DNA of 64,000 nt from Candidatus Riflebacteria bacterium HGW-Riflebacteria-2 (GTDB lineage: Bacteria; Muiribacteriota; Ozemobacteria; Ozemobacterales; Ozemobacteraceae), in assembly GCA_002839435.1 (NCBI GenBank), contig PGYA01000003.1, positions 62,001-126,000 of the forward strand, in the 5' to 3' direction. Under the pieces are notes generated by a model. The model saw only the letters and a program-made list of their open reading frames with translations, made no database searches and was not told the origin of the DNA. Position 1 is the first letter of the stretch. Each line of letters opens with the position of its first letter. The position numbers and the translations under genes were made by a program. This document shows, in pieces, positions 53,361 through 63,620 of the stretch.

Positions 53361-55736
53361 ATGCTGCGACGATACAAAAAACTGCTGCTGACAATTCTCG
53401 CAATGGCGGCAGCGCTGGTGCTGCTGTGGCTTTTACGTGGGCTATGGCTGCCACTGGTCAGTGAAGACCCACAACAGTATCTTTCACTCCGCTTCGGCAG
53501 CGGTGGCGCTCTCGCCGACCGCAATGGTCGCATCATGCGTGTTTATTCAGATAACCATGGGGATCTGTCGGTCTACACCAGCCTTGCCAGTCATTCGACT
53601 GAACTGATTGACGCTGTACTGATAGCTGAAGACCGCAATTTCTACTCACACCCCGGCTTTGACCTTCCGGCAATTATCAGGGCAGGCTGGCAGAATCTGG
53701 TTAACCGCCGGGTCGTATCCGGCGCATCAACTGTTTCACAGCAACTCATGCGGGTAATCAGGCCCGCCCCGCGCAACCTGGCCAGCAAGGTTACAGAGCT
53801 TTTGATGGCGCTGCAACTCGAATACAGCACCAGCAAAAATCAGATTCTTGAATTTTATCTCAACGCCGTCTCGATGTTCGGCAACGTCAGAGGCATATAT
53901 CTCGCTTCGCATCTACTCTTTGGCAAGTCGCCCGCCATGCTCAACCTGGCCGAAAGTGCTGCTCTTGCTGCAGCGATTCAGGCTCCTGGCCGCTTCGATC
54001 CCTTTACCGCCCGCGGCAATGCCCAGCTTCGCAAACGCCGCGACTGGATTCTCAGCCAGATGCTGAAATACGGCAAATGCAACGCATCGCAATACAAAAA
54101 CGCAGTTAAAACCTCGATTCCTAACTACCGCCGCAAATTGCCGTTTCATGCCCCTCACTTCTGTGATCTTGCCGTCGCCCTGTTCGGCCGACCAGTTGGC
54201 ATGTTGCCGACTACAATAGATATCGATCTTCAGGATTTTCTTTACAACACAGCCAGATCGCACATGCCGCGCTTGATGAAAAGCGGCGCAACGCAGCTGG
54301 CCGCGATGATCGTCGATGTGCGAACTCTCGAGATTCTTGCCATGACAGGATCAGCCGAATTTGGCCCACTGACCGGAGGCTATAATAACGCCTGTATTGC
54401 CCGACGTTCCGGTGGATCAGTGCTCAAACCCTTTCTCTATGCTCTGGCGCTTGAATCCGGCTATTATCCATCTTATGTGCTGCCAGACACGATGCAGACC
54501 TTCAAAACTCCACAGGGCGAGTATGTTCCCTACAATGCCGACCGCCGATCTTATGGGCCGGTAAGTATTCGCACTGCTCTCGGCAACAGCCTCAATACCT
54601 CCGCCATCAAGATGATCAACCAACTCGGCGTCAGGCCGTTTTTTTCGTTGCTCATTGACCTGGAACTACTGCTGCCACGCCCTGGCGCCGCCGACTTCTT
54701 TGGTCTCGGGCTGGCCATCGGGAACCCTGAAATTAGAATGCTCGACCTGATCAGAGCCTATGCAGTTTTATGCAATGGTGGCAGCCTGCACTCACTCAGG
54801 TTTTTTCCAGGACAAGCACAGGAAAGCAGACAGATACTGTCACCACAATCATCATATCTGATTTTTGACATACTTTCCGACCCGACAGCGCGACTGTTTA
54901 CCTTTGGCAACCCGTCCTTTTTCAAATCAAAAAGACCAGTAGCGATAAAAACCGGAACCAGCACCGAATATCGCGACTGCTGGCTGATGGCGGTAAATAG
55001 CGAGTTTATCATCGCCATCTGGGTCGGCAACTTCAACGGCGCACCAACACGTGGCCTGTCAGGCGCAACCGCCTGCGGCCCTATTTATAAAAATCTCATC
55101 GACTTTCTCGAAGATTATCGCAACAACGGTCAGATAAAGCCCCCCAAAGGCATACGCAAGGTTAAGGTCTGTTCTACTTCGGGCCAGGCAACTTCAGAAT
55201 TTTGCCCGCAGTCAGGCTACGACCTGTTTTCAGATCTGAGTCGCGACCCGGAACCATGTTCTTTTCATAGCGGGTCGAGCGATCAGCACGAATTGCCGGC
55301 CGATTACGCAAGCTGGATAAAAGACAGGCGCCGCCACCTTGACCATGACCCGTTCAAGCTCTCAGGCAACATCAGCGTAGGCGATCCTTACCAGTTGTTC
55401 GGGCTCGAAACAGTGCAAACACAACCTGTTGTCAGCAGTGGTCCGTTGATTCTCAAGTCATCACCACCAGGTACTGTGTATGGCGGCATCAAGATCGTCT
55501 CGCCACACGATGGCGACCGTTACGTCATGGCTGCTGGTCACGAGAACTACGCGCTGCTGCGGGCACTGCCAACCGGACCGGTACCCGAAGTCATCTGGCT
55601 GATCAACGGCCAGGAATTCATTCGCACCGCACCGCCTTACGAGGCTTACTGGCCCCTGTCACCTGGCGTTCACCGCATCAGCGCCATAAGCGACGGCGAT
55701 GCCGCCGGCGAAGTCGAAATCTTCGTCGAGCGTTGA
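53361..55736 (+). CDS. pbpC: Penicillin-binding protein 1C
   Basis: A 791-residue bifunctional peptidoglycan synthase. One membrane helix (about 8-30) is followed by a GT51 transglycosylase with IAEDRNFYSHPGF and SGASTVSQQLMRVI. The transpeptidase has SVLK (Ser353, Lys356), SLN (410-412) and KTGTS (530-534), all intact. A C-terminal PBP1C domain (about 690-790, PHDGDRYVMAAGHENYALL ... INGQEFIRTAPPYEAYW) completes it. Start ATG 53361 has AGGA nine bases upstream; a longer frame from 53286 is rejected. The partner A2M gene lies upstream, as in E. coli, where the pair is thought to repair and defend the wall at breaches. Confidence 0.95.
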   Translation: MLRRYKKLLLTILAMAAALVLLWLLRGLWLPLVSEDPQQYLSLRFGSGGALADRNGRIMRVYSDNHGDLSVYTSLASHSTELIDAVLIAEDRNFYSHPGFDLPAIIRAGWQNLVNRRVVSGASTVSQQLMRVIRPAPRNLASKVTELLMALQLEYSTSKNQILEFYLNAVSMFGNVRGIYLASHLLFGKSPAMLNLAESAALAAAIQAPGRFDPFTARGNAQLRKRRDWILSQMLKYGKCNASQYKNAVKTSIPNYRRKLPFHAPHFCDLAVALFGRPVGMLPTTIDIDLQDFLYNTARSHMPRLMKSGATQLAAMIVDVRTLEILAMTGSAEFGPLTGGYNNACIARRSGGSVLKPFLYALALESGYYPSYVLPDTMQTFKTPQGEYVPYNADRRSYGPVSIRTALGNSLNTSAIKMINQLGVRPFFSLLIDLELLLPRPGAADFFGLGLAIGNPEIRMLDLIRAYAVLCNGGSLHSLRFFPGQAQESRQILSPQSSYLIFDILSDPTARLFTFGNPSFFKSKRPVAIKTGTSTEYRDCWLMAVNSEFIIAIWVGNFNGAPTRGLSGATACGPIYKNLIDFLEDYRNNGQIKPPKGIRKVKVCSTSGQATSEFCPQSGYDLFSDLSRDPEPCSFHSGSSDQHELPADYASWIKDRRRHLDHDPFKLSGNISVGDPYQLFGLETVQTQPVVSSGPLILKSSPPGTVYGGIKIVSPHDGDRYVMAAGHENYALLRALPTGPVPEVIWLINGQEFIRTAPPYEAYWPLSPGVHRISAISDGDAAGEVEIFVER

Positions 55737-55743
55737 TAGTTTT

Positions 55744-55749
55744 TATAAT
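55744..55749 (+). promoter_or_regulatory. -10 box (TATAAT) before the helicase operon
   Basis: A perfect TATAAT eight bases after the pbpC stop, with only a weak -35 (TTCGTC at 55722-55727, 16 bases upstream). A tandem repeat follows at 55752-55771. Confidence 0.45.
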
Positions 55750-55751
55750 CG

Positions 55752-55771
55752 AGACTGTGTTAGACTGTGTT
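55752..55771 (+). repeat. Perfect tandem 10-bp direct repeat
   Basis: AGACTGTGTT occurs twice without a gap, directly after the TATAAT at 55744. The one-turn spacing and the position over the expected start of transcription suit an operator for a repressor. Confidence 0.65.
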
Positions 55772-55796
55772 TTCATAAATACAAAGAGGTCAGCTT

Positions 55797-56153
55797 ATGC
55801 TTGAACGCATCTGCCAGTTCTGCCGAAACCGCCTGACGGCGACAATTGTGCTGACCTTTGTTATCGAATCGGTAACGCTTTTTTTCAGATTCGGGCTCGG
55901 CCTGAAATCCACCGAACATACTGCTTCTACCGTCGGGCAACTGACAATGGGCATCAGGTTTCATCATGGCTACGCCGGCGTGATTCTGCTCATACTGCTG
56001 CTTATCAGCAGAGTCAGAAGACATCGGGCGGCCGACGTCATCTTTGTTGTTGGAATGAGCCTTTTCGTATCTGATGTTATTCATCACACACTGTTGTATC
56101 TGATCACCGGTTCGGCTGACTTCGACCTCGTCTACCCGGGAATGTTCAAATGA
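55797..56153 (+). CDS. Small three-helix membrane protein
   Basis: A 118-residue protein with about three membrane helices (about 14-34, 56-72, 82-103). Conserved-looking polar features are RFHHGY and SDVIHH, whose His pairs could bind a metal or heme; this is speculative. AGAGG lies seven bases before the ATG. It overlaps the helicase gene by four bases (ATGA), so it belongs to that operon. I do not know the family by name. Confidence 0.72.
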   Translation: MLERICQFCRNRLTATIVLTFVIESVTLFFRFGLGLKSTEHTASTVGQLTMGIRFHHGYAGVILLILLLISRVRRHRAADVIFVVGMSLFVSDVIHHTLLYLITGSADFDLVYPGMFK

Positions 56154-59100
56154 GCCTGCAGGATGACCTGAAAAAGCTTAACGACCAGCAAAGCGCGATA
56201 ATAAAGAAATTCGGCAAAACCTCTCTGGTCATCGCCGGCCCGGGCACCGGCAAAACCCGCACCATTTCGGTTCTTATCGGAGACCTGCTGCACAAAAACG
56301 TACGCCTGAAAGAAATACTGGCACTGACTTTTTCTGACAAAGCCGCCCTTGAACTTCGTTCACGCGTGCTCGAATATTATCCGCACAGCTTTGACCAGTG
56401 TTGGATATCGACTTTTCATTCATTCTGCGCCCGCATTCTCCGCGAACAATATCACCTCGTAAAAGTTCAGCCTGATTTCAAGCTGTTAACCGGCTTCAAG
56501 GAAGCACTGTTGATGAGCAGCATCTGCCGCCGTCAGCAACCTGAAGCCTTTGCCGAATTTGGCAAGGTTCTTAACCGTCGCGGTTTTCAGCAGGAAGTGC
56601 TGACCTTTATCTCGCTGCTCAAATCAAACCTTGTCGAACCCGAAGAGTTCGCGCGAACTATTACAGATTGCTCTAAGCTGACTGCTCGTGCCCAGACACG
56701 CATGCGCGAACTGCTCAACCTGTTCAAACTCTACGAAAAAGAACGCAACGAGACCGGTTACCTTGATTTTCGTGATCTCATAAGCCTGACCATAAGGGTT
56801 ATGCAGAACCGTCAGACAGCCGAACTTTATCGCAAAAAATTCAGAGTCATTCTGGTCGATGAATTTCAGGATACCGATCCGGCACAGTTTCTTTTGTTAT
56901 CACTGCTCAAGGGCGATGACGATTCGGTTAAGACCGCTGTAATCGGCGATCCACGTCAGAGCATCTATCGTTTCCGGGGCGCTGATCCCGGCATGATGAC
57001 AGCCAGCGGCCCTTTCAAGAAAAAATATCAGGCAAAAGTCTTTCCACTCTCGCTCAACTATCGCTCCGGCAGCTGTATCATAACCGCCGCCGCCAATCTC
57101 AAATGGCGTGAAAAGTCAGATGCCGATGGCCTGCTCAAAGCCTGCCACGCAGAGTCGGGGTTTGTAAAGGTCTACAGAGTTCGCGATGAACTCGAAGAAG
57201 CCCGCCTTATCGGCAGAAAAATTGCCTCTCTGCTGATCTACGGCGAAAGTAGAATTTACCAGCCATCAGATATCGCCATACTGGTGCGCAACAATTACCA
57301 GATCGACCTCGTGGCCGAAAACCTGCAGGCACTGCACATACCTTTCGCGATTGCCGGCGATATGAAATTTTTCAGATCGGAAGAAGTCATAGCCCTGGCC
57401 TCTCTGTTAAAAGTTGCCTCCAGCACAGGATCAGAACAACATGAAGCCCTGCAACGCGCCTTCGCTTCAACGGTATTTGCCATAAAACCTCTGTGGGTGC
57501 AGGCGGTTTTTGCCCTGCTGACACCGACTTTCACGATAAAAGATTTTTTTGAACGACTCACCGGTGGTCAGCTTGAAGAAATCCCGGAAGCAGATGAAGA
57601 AACTCTGATCAAAGCCGCTTCGTTTGCCGAGACAGTGCGAATTCTCGAAAACTGCGGCGCCGAACCTCTGAACGTGGTCTTTGCCCGCCTGCTTCTGGTT
57701 GTCAGCAATCTACTCAAAGATCCGGCATCAGAAACAGCCCGCAATGTCCTGCATTTTCGCGGCATGATCTCAGACTACTGCGAAATGTTTCAGGCCCAGC
57801 ATTCCCGCCAGCCAATAGTCTCAGATCTGATGCCGGAATTCGACGAATGGCTGACCTATTATGCCTCTACACTCGAAGAAAACAGCGAGACAAAAAGCGA
57901 CGGCATTCGAATAATGACAGTTCATCAGTCGAAAGGCCTTGAGTTCCCGATAGTCTTTGTCTGTGGACTCTGCGAAGGCCAGTTTCCGGTAAACCTGCGC
58001 GAAAACCTGTTGGCGAATACAGCCGCGCTGGAAGCCATGCGCCAGACATTCAATCAGGGCAACCGGCCCGTCAATTTTTTCAATCCTTATCCGGTCAGCC
58101 ACGAAGACCATCTCGAAGAAGAGCGCCGCCTGTTTTTTGTCGCCCTTACCCGAGCGAAAGAGGGTGCGATACTGACCTGGCCACAGCGCCTCGGCAGCGA
58201 CCCGGCTCTGCCCGCGCCGTTTCTGAAAGAGATCGGGATACCGACCGAAACCGTTGTCGCCGAAGAGCGGCCGCTGACCCCGGCAGAATTCAGAACCCGT
58301 CTCAGTCGTCTCGACGCGCAGGCCCTCGCCTCTCTCGAACCAGTTCTCGCCGAACTTGAACCGCTGATTCCACCCGAAATTTCGCTTCACGGGATCAGAC
58401 CGCGCGATTTTACGGCGGCAAAAGTCAACGGCATACAATTGCCCGAAAACTTCGTCTTTTCGGCCAGTTCGCTGACCAACTACATCGACTGCCCGCGCCG
58501 CTTCTTCTTTTTGAACATCCTCAAAATCCGAGATCCCCTGCAGGCTAAGCAGCCTTACTTCGTAATTGGCAACGCTTTTCATGAATGCCTCGAAAAGCTG
58601 CACACACCCGGGAGTATCTGGGAACAAGGGAAACTTCCCGACGACGGTGACCTGCATCAGCTGTACCTTGAGAACGCAAAGCCGATGCTCGACAGTCTCG
58701 ACTTTTTTCAACGCCACCTCGAGGCGAACGAGCTGCAAAATGCCCTGCCCGTATACCGGCATGCGATATTTCAGCTCGAACAGATGCCACCACGCAACAC
58801 GATCGGTGTCGAGCATGCATTCAGATTCAACCTGCATGGCTTCACCTTTGTCGGGCGTTTCGACCGACTGGTGCGACTCGACGACAGTTCGGCACAGATC
58901 ATCGATTACAAGACCACCGGCAGTCAGGCCATGAATTCAGAAAAGATTTTTACCCGTTCTTTTGTCGAAGCGGGTTTGCCGCAGGAAATCCAGATGCCGC
59001 TTTATCTGCTGGCATGTCGCGAACTTGGCTGGCGCAATGCTTCGGCCGCCCTGCTATATATAGGCCAGGATGCCTACAAGATTAACTCAAAGGGCATGCA

Positions 59101-59383
59101 GGCAGGTTTTCTGCGCTCGGCAGCCCTCAATTACGGCTGCGGCCCATCATATGGGCACTCTGTCTGTGATGCTGAACTCGACCGGTTTTCGCTGCAGGTC
59201 AAAGGCGTTCTCGATGAAATCAGACAACAGCGGGTTTTTGACTGCCGACCTTCGCCACAGCCAGAAGCCAGATCTTGCCTGCATCTCAACCTTAACCGCC
59301 AGCCAAAATGTGAATTTTACCCGTTCTGCCAGGAACGTCTCGATCAGCTCCGTCAGCAGGAGGCTATGCGTGAACAACTCTGA
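56150..59383 (+). CDS. UvrD-type helicase fused to Fe-S PD-(D/E)XK nuclease (1 of 2)
   Basis: A 1077-residue SF1A helicase-nuclease. All helicase motifs are intact: AGPGTGKT (29-36), TFSDKAALELRSRV, STFHSFC, VDEFQDTDPAQF, IGDPRQSIYRFRGAD, LNYRS, TVHQSKGLEFPIVF and RRLFFVALTRAK. The C-terminal nuclease has FVGRFDRL and IIDYKTTG (Asp919, Lys921). Cys781 plus Cys1043, Cys1054 and Cys1060 should hold a 4Fe-4S cluster of the AddB/Cas4 type. It would unwind and degrade broken DNA ends for recombination. It is like AddA/RecB in its helicase but carries the AddB-type cluster. It overlaps the second enzyme by 14 bases. Confidence 0.9.
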   Translation: MSLQDDLKKLNDQQSAIIKKFGKTSLVIAGPGTGKTRTISVLIGDLLHKNVRLKEILALTFSDKAALELRSRVLEYYPHSFDQCWISTFHSFCARILREQYHLVKVQPDFKLLTGFKEALLMSSICRRQQPEAFAEFGKVLNRRGFQQEVLTFISLLKSNLVEPEEFARTITDCSKLTARAQTRMRELLNLFKLYEKERNETGYLDFRDLISLTIRVMQNRQTAELYRKKFRVILVDEFQDTDPAQFLLLSLLKGDDDSVKTAVIGDPRQSIYRFRGADPGMMTASGPFKKKYQAKVFPLSLNYRSGSCIITAAANLKWREKSDADGLLKACHAESGFVKVYRVRDELEEARLIGRKIASLLIYGESRIYQPSDIAILVRNNYQIDLVAENLQALHIPFAIAGDMKFFRSEEVIALASLLKVASSTGSEQHEALQRAFASTVFAIKPLWVQAVFALLTPTFTIKDFFERLTGGQLEEIPEADEETLIKAASFAETVRILENCGAEPLNVVFARLLLVVSNLLKDPASETARNVLHFRGMISDYCEMFQAQHSRQPIVSDLMPEFDEWLTYYASTLEENSETKSDGIRIMTVHQSKGLEFPIVFVCGLCEGQFPVNLRENLLANTAALEAMRQTFNQGNRPVNFFNPYPVSHEDHLEEERRLFFVALTRAKEGAILTWPQRLGSDPALPAPFLKEIGIPTETVVAEERPLTPAEFRTRLSRLDAQALASLEPVLAELEPLIPPEISLHGIRPRDFTAAKVNGIQLPENFVFSASSLTNYIDCPRRFFFLNILKIRDPLQAKQPYFVIGNAFHECLEKLHTPGSIWEQGKLPDDGDLHQLYLENAKPMLDSLDFFQRHLEANELQNALPVYRHAIFQLEQMPPRNTIGVEHAFRFNLHGFTFVGRFDRLVRLDDSSAQIIDYKTTGSQAMNSEKIFTRSFVEAGLPQEIQMPLYLLACRELGWRNASAALLYIGQDAYKINSKGMQAGFLRSAALNYGCGPSYGHSVCDAELDRFSLQVKGVLDEIRQQRVFDCRPSPQPEARSCLHLNLNRQPKCEFYPFCQERLDQLRQQEAMREQL
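59358..59363 (+). promoter_or_regulatory. Ribosome binding site that fixes the GTG start at 59370
   Basis: AGGAGG lies six bases before GTG 59370, inside the end of the first helicase gene. The longer frame from 59070 is thereby excluded. Confidence 0.75.
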
Positions 59384-62300
59384 AAACCCTCTCATTCAGG
59401 GACTCACCGAGGAACAAGCCAAAGCTGTTACCTGGCCAGGCCAGGGTCGATTGCGTATAGCGGCTGGAGCCGGTTCCGGCAAAACTGAGGTGCTGACCCG
59501 CCGAATTGCCGGTCTGCTCGACAGCGGCATCAGAGCCGACGAGCTTGTTGCTATAACCTACACTCAGAAAGCTGCGGCTGAAATGAAAGCCCGTCTGGTG
59601 GAGCGACGCAAACTCGATCCGGCACTGCTGCGTGACATGGAAGTATCGACATTTCATGCTTTCCTGAGTCGTGTTCTACGCCAGGATCCCTTCGGAGCCG
59701 GGCTCGATCGTTCAGATGCGGTCATCGCCGAAAACAACCGGCAGCTGATCATGCGCGAACTCGTCGAAAAATTCGCTGAGATGTTCGGCGAACGCATCAT
59801 TGACAGCCCACAGGCACTGGGTGCCAACGTGGCGATGAAGTTGGTCAACGAGTTTCCCGCTGCGCTCGGCAAAATCAGGCGTTATCTGCTCAAGCCCGGC
59901 GAGTTTTATCAGCTCGCGAAAAATCTCTTTGCGGCACGCAGCGTCGAAGCCGCGGCACTCGAAAAGAACTGTCTCGAATGGCTGTTTCACTTTTATAACT
60001 GTTATCTCGAAGAACTCAAGCGTCGTGGACTGCTCGACTTCGACGAAATCCTGATCCGCAGTCGTGACCTGATCAAGGATATGCGCAAATCAGGTTCGTT
60101 GCCTGACCGCCGGATTTTTCTCATCGATGAGTTTCAAGACAACAACCCCGATCAACTGGAAATAGTCAACCTTTTCTGTCGTGACCGCGACAGCCATATC
60201 ACTGTGGTTGGCGATGAAAAACAGAGTATTTACCGTTTTCAGGGTGCCAACATCGATACCTTTCGCAATTTTGACAGCGACCAGGACATAATTCTCACCG
60301 ACAACTTCCGGTCTTATCGTGAGATACTGACGCTGGCTGACAAATTTCTTGAACTCGGCGGCAACACCGGTAAATTGTTCGCGCCACAGGAAGCGCGCCG
60401 CGGCAGTTCGCCGCGCGGCTACCCGGTAAACTGCCTGTTACACCCTGATAGTGCTACAGACAGTGAAGTATGCGCTGACCTGGCCGAAATGATCAAGAGC
60501 ATGGCAGCATCCGGCATGCTCATTACCGACCGAAAAGCCGGCGGCGAGCGGGCATTGCGCTACGGCGACATTGCCATTATCGTCAGCAGCATCCGCAACC
60601 TGCCGCGACAGTTCGAAGATGCGCTGGCTACGCGCCAGATTCCCTACATCATGTCGGGTGGCTTCAGCTTCTATGCGCGCAGCGAAATCGAAGAAGTTCT
60701 CGCCTTTCTCAAACTGCTGGTTCAGCCGGAAGACGACCACGCCGTGATCAAGATTCTGAGCGGCGCGCTCTACGGACTTAACGATGACGAGCTGGCAGAA
60801 TTCGCGTCGGCCGGGCGTAATGAAAAGACAGCTCTGCTGCCACATCTGTTGGCACAGGCGCCTGAACTACTGCCCCTGCGCGCCAGACAGCTGCGCGAAC
60901 TTTTCGTATTGCTCAAGGAACGCGCAACCCGCCCTGGCTTGCTCGATCTCTGCCATTTTATTCTTGAACAGGCGGGCTTTTATGAATATGCCGCGACGCA
61001 AACTTCTGAACTGCGGCGCCGACGCATGGAAAACAACCTTGCCAAGTTTCTCGGTATAGTCAGGAACTTTGAGCAAAACGGCATTTTTACCTCGTTACGT
61101 GATTTCTTGAGCTATATCGAGCGTATTCTGACCTCTGACATCGACGAAGACGAAGCCGGTCTCGGTCTCGAAGAAGGCGATGCAATCAAGATAATGACCA
61201 TCCACAAGTCAAAGGGGCTCGAATTTCCGGTGGTGATCTGCCCCTTTATGAGACGACGTCATTATCGTGCGACCGCTCGCATCTACTTTGACCGTGCGTA
61301 TGGTCTGATGATCAACGACCCGTCGCAGACCGGGCGCAAGGGTGCGCCACCAGTGCTCGAGAAACATCTCGAAGAAGACCGGCATGCCTCTGAAGACGAA
61401 GACCGCCGCAAACTATATGTGGCTTTTACCAGAGCCGAAGACATCCTTATAGTTACCGGGCGCGAAGAACTCAGCCGCCCACCCGAAAAAGAAAATGCAC
61501 CCAATGAGCCTCTGCACGAAGTTTATCAACTGCTCGAAAAGAACCCTGATCTCGGGATGTGTGCCAGTTTACCGGAATGGCGACGCCTGCTGGAGCGTTG
61601 GCTGGAATACGGAAAAACAGAAGTCGGAACCACCACTATTGCCCCACCAGCACCACCAGATCCTGGTGAACTAGAAAGCAACATCAGGCATATCAGCGCC
61701 TTCCTGAGCAAGATCCCGGAGGTGCAGGTTCATGCAGGCAGCAGCCAGGAAATATTTTCGCTGCAGGATATCAACCTTTTCAAAACCTGCCCACGCCGCT
61801 ACCTTTTCACCAGCCGGCATGTAACCTCATTTCACGAGCGCCAGCCAAGTTTTTATGGCACACTGGGCACGCTGGTACATGAATGCATCAGGCTTTACCA
61901 CGCACAGGGCGGGCATCTGCTCGACAACCCGGAGACAACGCGCCACCGGGTTCTCGGCATTCTCGACACGCTTATCCCCTGTTATGGCAATGCCGGGCGC
62001 GAGGCAGCCATCATTGCCCGCGGAATTGTGCTCAACTACACGGCTTCGCCACTTGGACTATCTGAGCCATGGCAGATCGAGGCTGAAGTTAATGTAAAAT
62101 TCGAGGGAAACGGCCAGCCGTTTTTTGTGCGCGGCTTTGCCGATCGCGTCGATCGCAACGGCAGCGATGTGAGCATAATCGACTTCAAAACCCGCAAATT
62201 CTCAGCTGATGCACATGCCGGCTACAGCGAGCAGCTCGCACTTTATCGCATTGCCGCCAGCCGCGGCGTGCTTGGCGAGCTCGGACACCTAAGCTTCTCC

Positions 62301-62492
62301 CGTTCTTTTATCGCCTATCTGACTTACGACGAAGTCAAAGTGGTCGAAATTGAGCCGGATCTGCCGGCATTCGAAGCCGACATCGAAGCTACGGTCGCAG
62401 CGATTCGCAGCGAAACCGCCTGGCGCCCAGTATCCGGCACGGCCTGTGAAGATTGCGGTTTTTCGGTACTCTGCCACGGCGCCTTTGCCTGA
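59370..62492 (+). CDS. UvrD-type helicase fused to Fe-S PD-(D/E)XK nuclease (2 of 2)
   Basis: A 1040-residue protein from GTG 59370. Intact motifs: AGAGSGKT (32-39), [68 protein letters not shown] and [13 protein letters not shown]. The nuclease has [10 protein letters not shown] and IIDFKTRKF (Asp938, Lys940). Cys807, Cys1026, Cys1029 and Cys1035 match the C...C-x2-C-x5-C cluster of AddB and Cas4. The pair probably works as a heterodimer, like AddAB. But in AddAB only AddA has a working helicase and only AddB the cluster, whereas both proteins here have both. Confidence 0.9.
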   Translation: MNNSENPLIQGLTEEQAKAVTWPGQGRLRIAAGAGSGKTEVLTRRIAGLLDSGIRADELVAITYTQKAAAEMKARLVERRKLDPALLRDMEVSTFHAFLSRVLRQDPFGAGLDRSDAVIAENNRQLIMRELVEKFAEMFGERIIDSPQALGANVAMKLVNEFPAALGKIRRYLLKPGEFYQLAKNLFAARSVEAAALEKNCLEWLFHFYNCYLEELKRRGLLDFDEILIRSRDLIKDMRKSGSLPDRRIFLIDEFQDNNPDQLEIVNLFCRDRDSHITVVGDEKQSIYRFQGANIDTFRNFDSDQDIILTDNFRSYREILTLADKFLELGGNTGKLFAPQEARRGSSPRGYPVNCLLHPDSATDSEVCADLAEMIKSMAASGMLITDRKAGGERALRYGDIAIIVSSIRNLPRQFEDALATRQIPYIMSGGFSFYARSEIEEVLAFLKLLVQPEDDHAVIKILSGALYGLNDDELAEFASAGRNEKTALLPHLLAQAPELLPLRARQLRELFVLLKERATRPGLLDLCHFILEQAGFYEYAATQTSELRRRRMENNLAKFLGIVRNFEQNGIFTSLRDFLSYIERILTSDIDEDEAGLGLEEGDAIKIMTIHKSKGLEFPVVICPFMRRRHYRATARIYFDRAYGLMINDPSQTGRKGAPPVLEKHLEEDRHASEDEDRRKLYVAFTRAEDILIVTGREELSRPPEKENAPNEPLHEVYQLLEKNPDLGMCASLPEWRRLLERWLEYGKTEVGTTTIAPPAPPDPGELESNIRHISAFLSKIPEVQVHAGSSQEIFSLQDINLFKTCPRRYLFTSRHVTSFHERQPSFYGTLGTLVHECIRLYHAQGGHLLDNPETTRHRVLGILDTLIPCYGNAGREAAIIARGIVLNYTASPLGLSEPWQIEAEVNVKFEGNGQPFFVRGFADRVDRNGSDVSIIDFKTRKFSADAHAGYSEQLALYRIAASRGVLGELGHLSFSRSFIAYLTYDEVKVVEIEPDLPAFEADIEATVAAIRSETAWRPVSGTACEDCGFSVLCHGAFA

Positions 62493-62578
62493 CCTTTGAT
62501 AAAACTTGCAATAATGCAGGTTCAATGCTATCAATATGGTCGGCAAACGTACATATTCCCGGAAAGGATGATGTTGAT

Positions 62579-63559
62579 ATGGCAATGAATCTTATTGGTC
62601 GCAATTTTCTGACTCTCAAGGATTTTACCCCTGAAGAAATCCGCTACCTGCTCAATCTGTCGGCTGATCTCAAAAAACTTAAATATGCCGGCATCAAGCC
62701 AAGAAACCTTGAAGGAAAAAGCATCGCGCTTATTTTCGAAAAGCCATCTACCCGAACCAGATGTGCTTTTGTCGTGGCCGCCGTTGACGAAGGCGCCCAT
62801 CCCGAATATCTCGGCAAAGATGACATTCAGCTCGGCAAGAAAGAAACGGTAAAAGATACCGCCCGAGTTCTTGGCCGCATGTTTGACGGCATCCAATTTC
62901 GTGGTTTCAAACACGAAACCGTTGAAGGGCTGGCAAAATACGCTGGTGTTCCGGTCTGGAACGGCCTTACCGACCAGTATCACCCGACTCAGATTCTTGC
63001 CGACCTGCTCACTATTGAAGAATATTTTGGCACGCTCAAGGGCATCGCTTTTGCATACGTCGGCGACGGCCGCAACAACATGGCCAATTCCCTGATGATC
63101 GGTTGCGCTAAAATGGGCATGGATTGCCGCATTGTATCGCCGAAGTCGCTCTTCCCCGACAAGGGCCTGGTTAAAGAAGTAGAAGCCATCGCCAAAGAAA
63201 CCGGTGGCAAGCTCACTATAACTGACGACGTCGCCAAAGGCGTCAAGGGCGCTGATGTGCTCTATACCGACGTATGGGCCAGCATGGGCGAGGAAGCGCA
63301 GATGGCCGCCCGCATCAAACTGCTGACGCCTTATCAGGTCAACATGAAAATGCTCAAGATGACTGGCAAGGAAAAGCCGCTGTTCCTGCATTGTCTGCCG
63401 GCTTTCCACAACAACGACACCATCGTTTCAAAAGAAGTCGGTGCCATGGAAGTCACCGAGGAAGTCTTCGAAAGCAAGTTCTCACGCGTATTCGATCAGG
63501 CCGAAAACCGCTTGCACACAATCAAAGCCGTAATGGTAGCCACCCTCGGCCCCAAATAA
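62579..63559 (+). CDS. argF: Ornithine carbamoyltransferase
   Basis: A 326-residue enzyme that makes citrulline from ornithine and carbamoyl phosphate for arginine synthesis. The carbamoyl-phosphate loop is STRTR (57-61). Also seen are [14 protein letters not shown], the ornithine-side DVWASMGEE and the HCLPAFH with the catalytic Cys. Start is ATG 62579, with AAAGGA ten bases upstream; ATG 62585 is possible, and the long frame from 62453 lies inside the previous gene. No ARG-box-like repeat was seen in the leader. A strong terminator follows. Confidence 0.96.
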   Translation: MAMNLIGRNFLTLKDFTPEEIRYLLNLSADLKKLKYAGIKPRNLEGKSIALIFEKPSTRTRCAFVVAAVDEGAHPEYLGKDDIQLGKKETVKDTARVLGRMFDGIQFRGFKHETVEGLAKYAGVPVWNGLTDQYHPTQILADLLTIEEYFGTLKGIAFAYVGDGRNNMANSLMIGCAKMGMDCRIVSPKSLFPDKGLVKEVEAIAKETGGKLTITDDVAKGVKGADVLYTDVWASMGEEAQMAARIKLLTPYQVNMKMLKMTGKEKPLFLHCLPAFHNNDTIVSKEVGAMEVTEEVFESKFSRVFDQAENRLHTIKAVMVATLGPK

Positions 63560-63568
63560 ACTTTGCAG

Positions 63569-63603
63569 AAAAAAGCGCCGGTCTTGCCGACCGGCGCTTT
63601 TTT
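63569..63603. terminator. Rho-independent terminator between argF and the next gene
   Basis: A perfect 15-bp stem (AAAAAAGCGCCGGTC with its complement) and a five-base loop. The A- and T-runs at its ends make it work in both directions for the convergent genes. Confidence 0.93.
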
Positions 63604-63620
63604 ATTTCGACGAATTGAAC

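Noticed and set aside
59070-59369. Long N-terminal extension of the second helicase
   Set aside because: AGGAGG directs initiation at GTG 59370 and the helicase fold begins there; the extension is a shadow of the first gene.
55797-62492. Naming the helicases addA and addB
   Set aside because: Both proteins keep full helicase motifs and Fe-S Cys residues, which does not fit the division of labour in AddAB; a family tree is needed.
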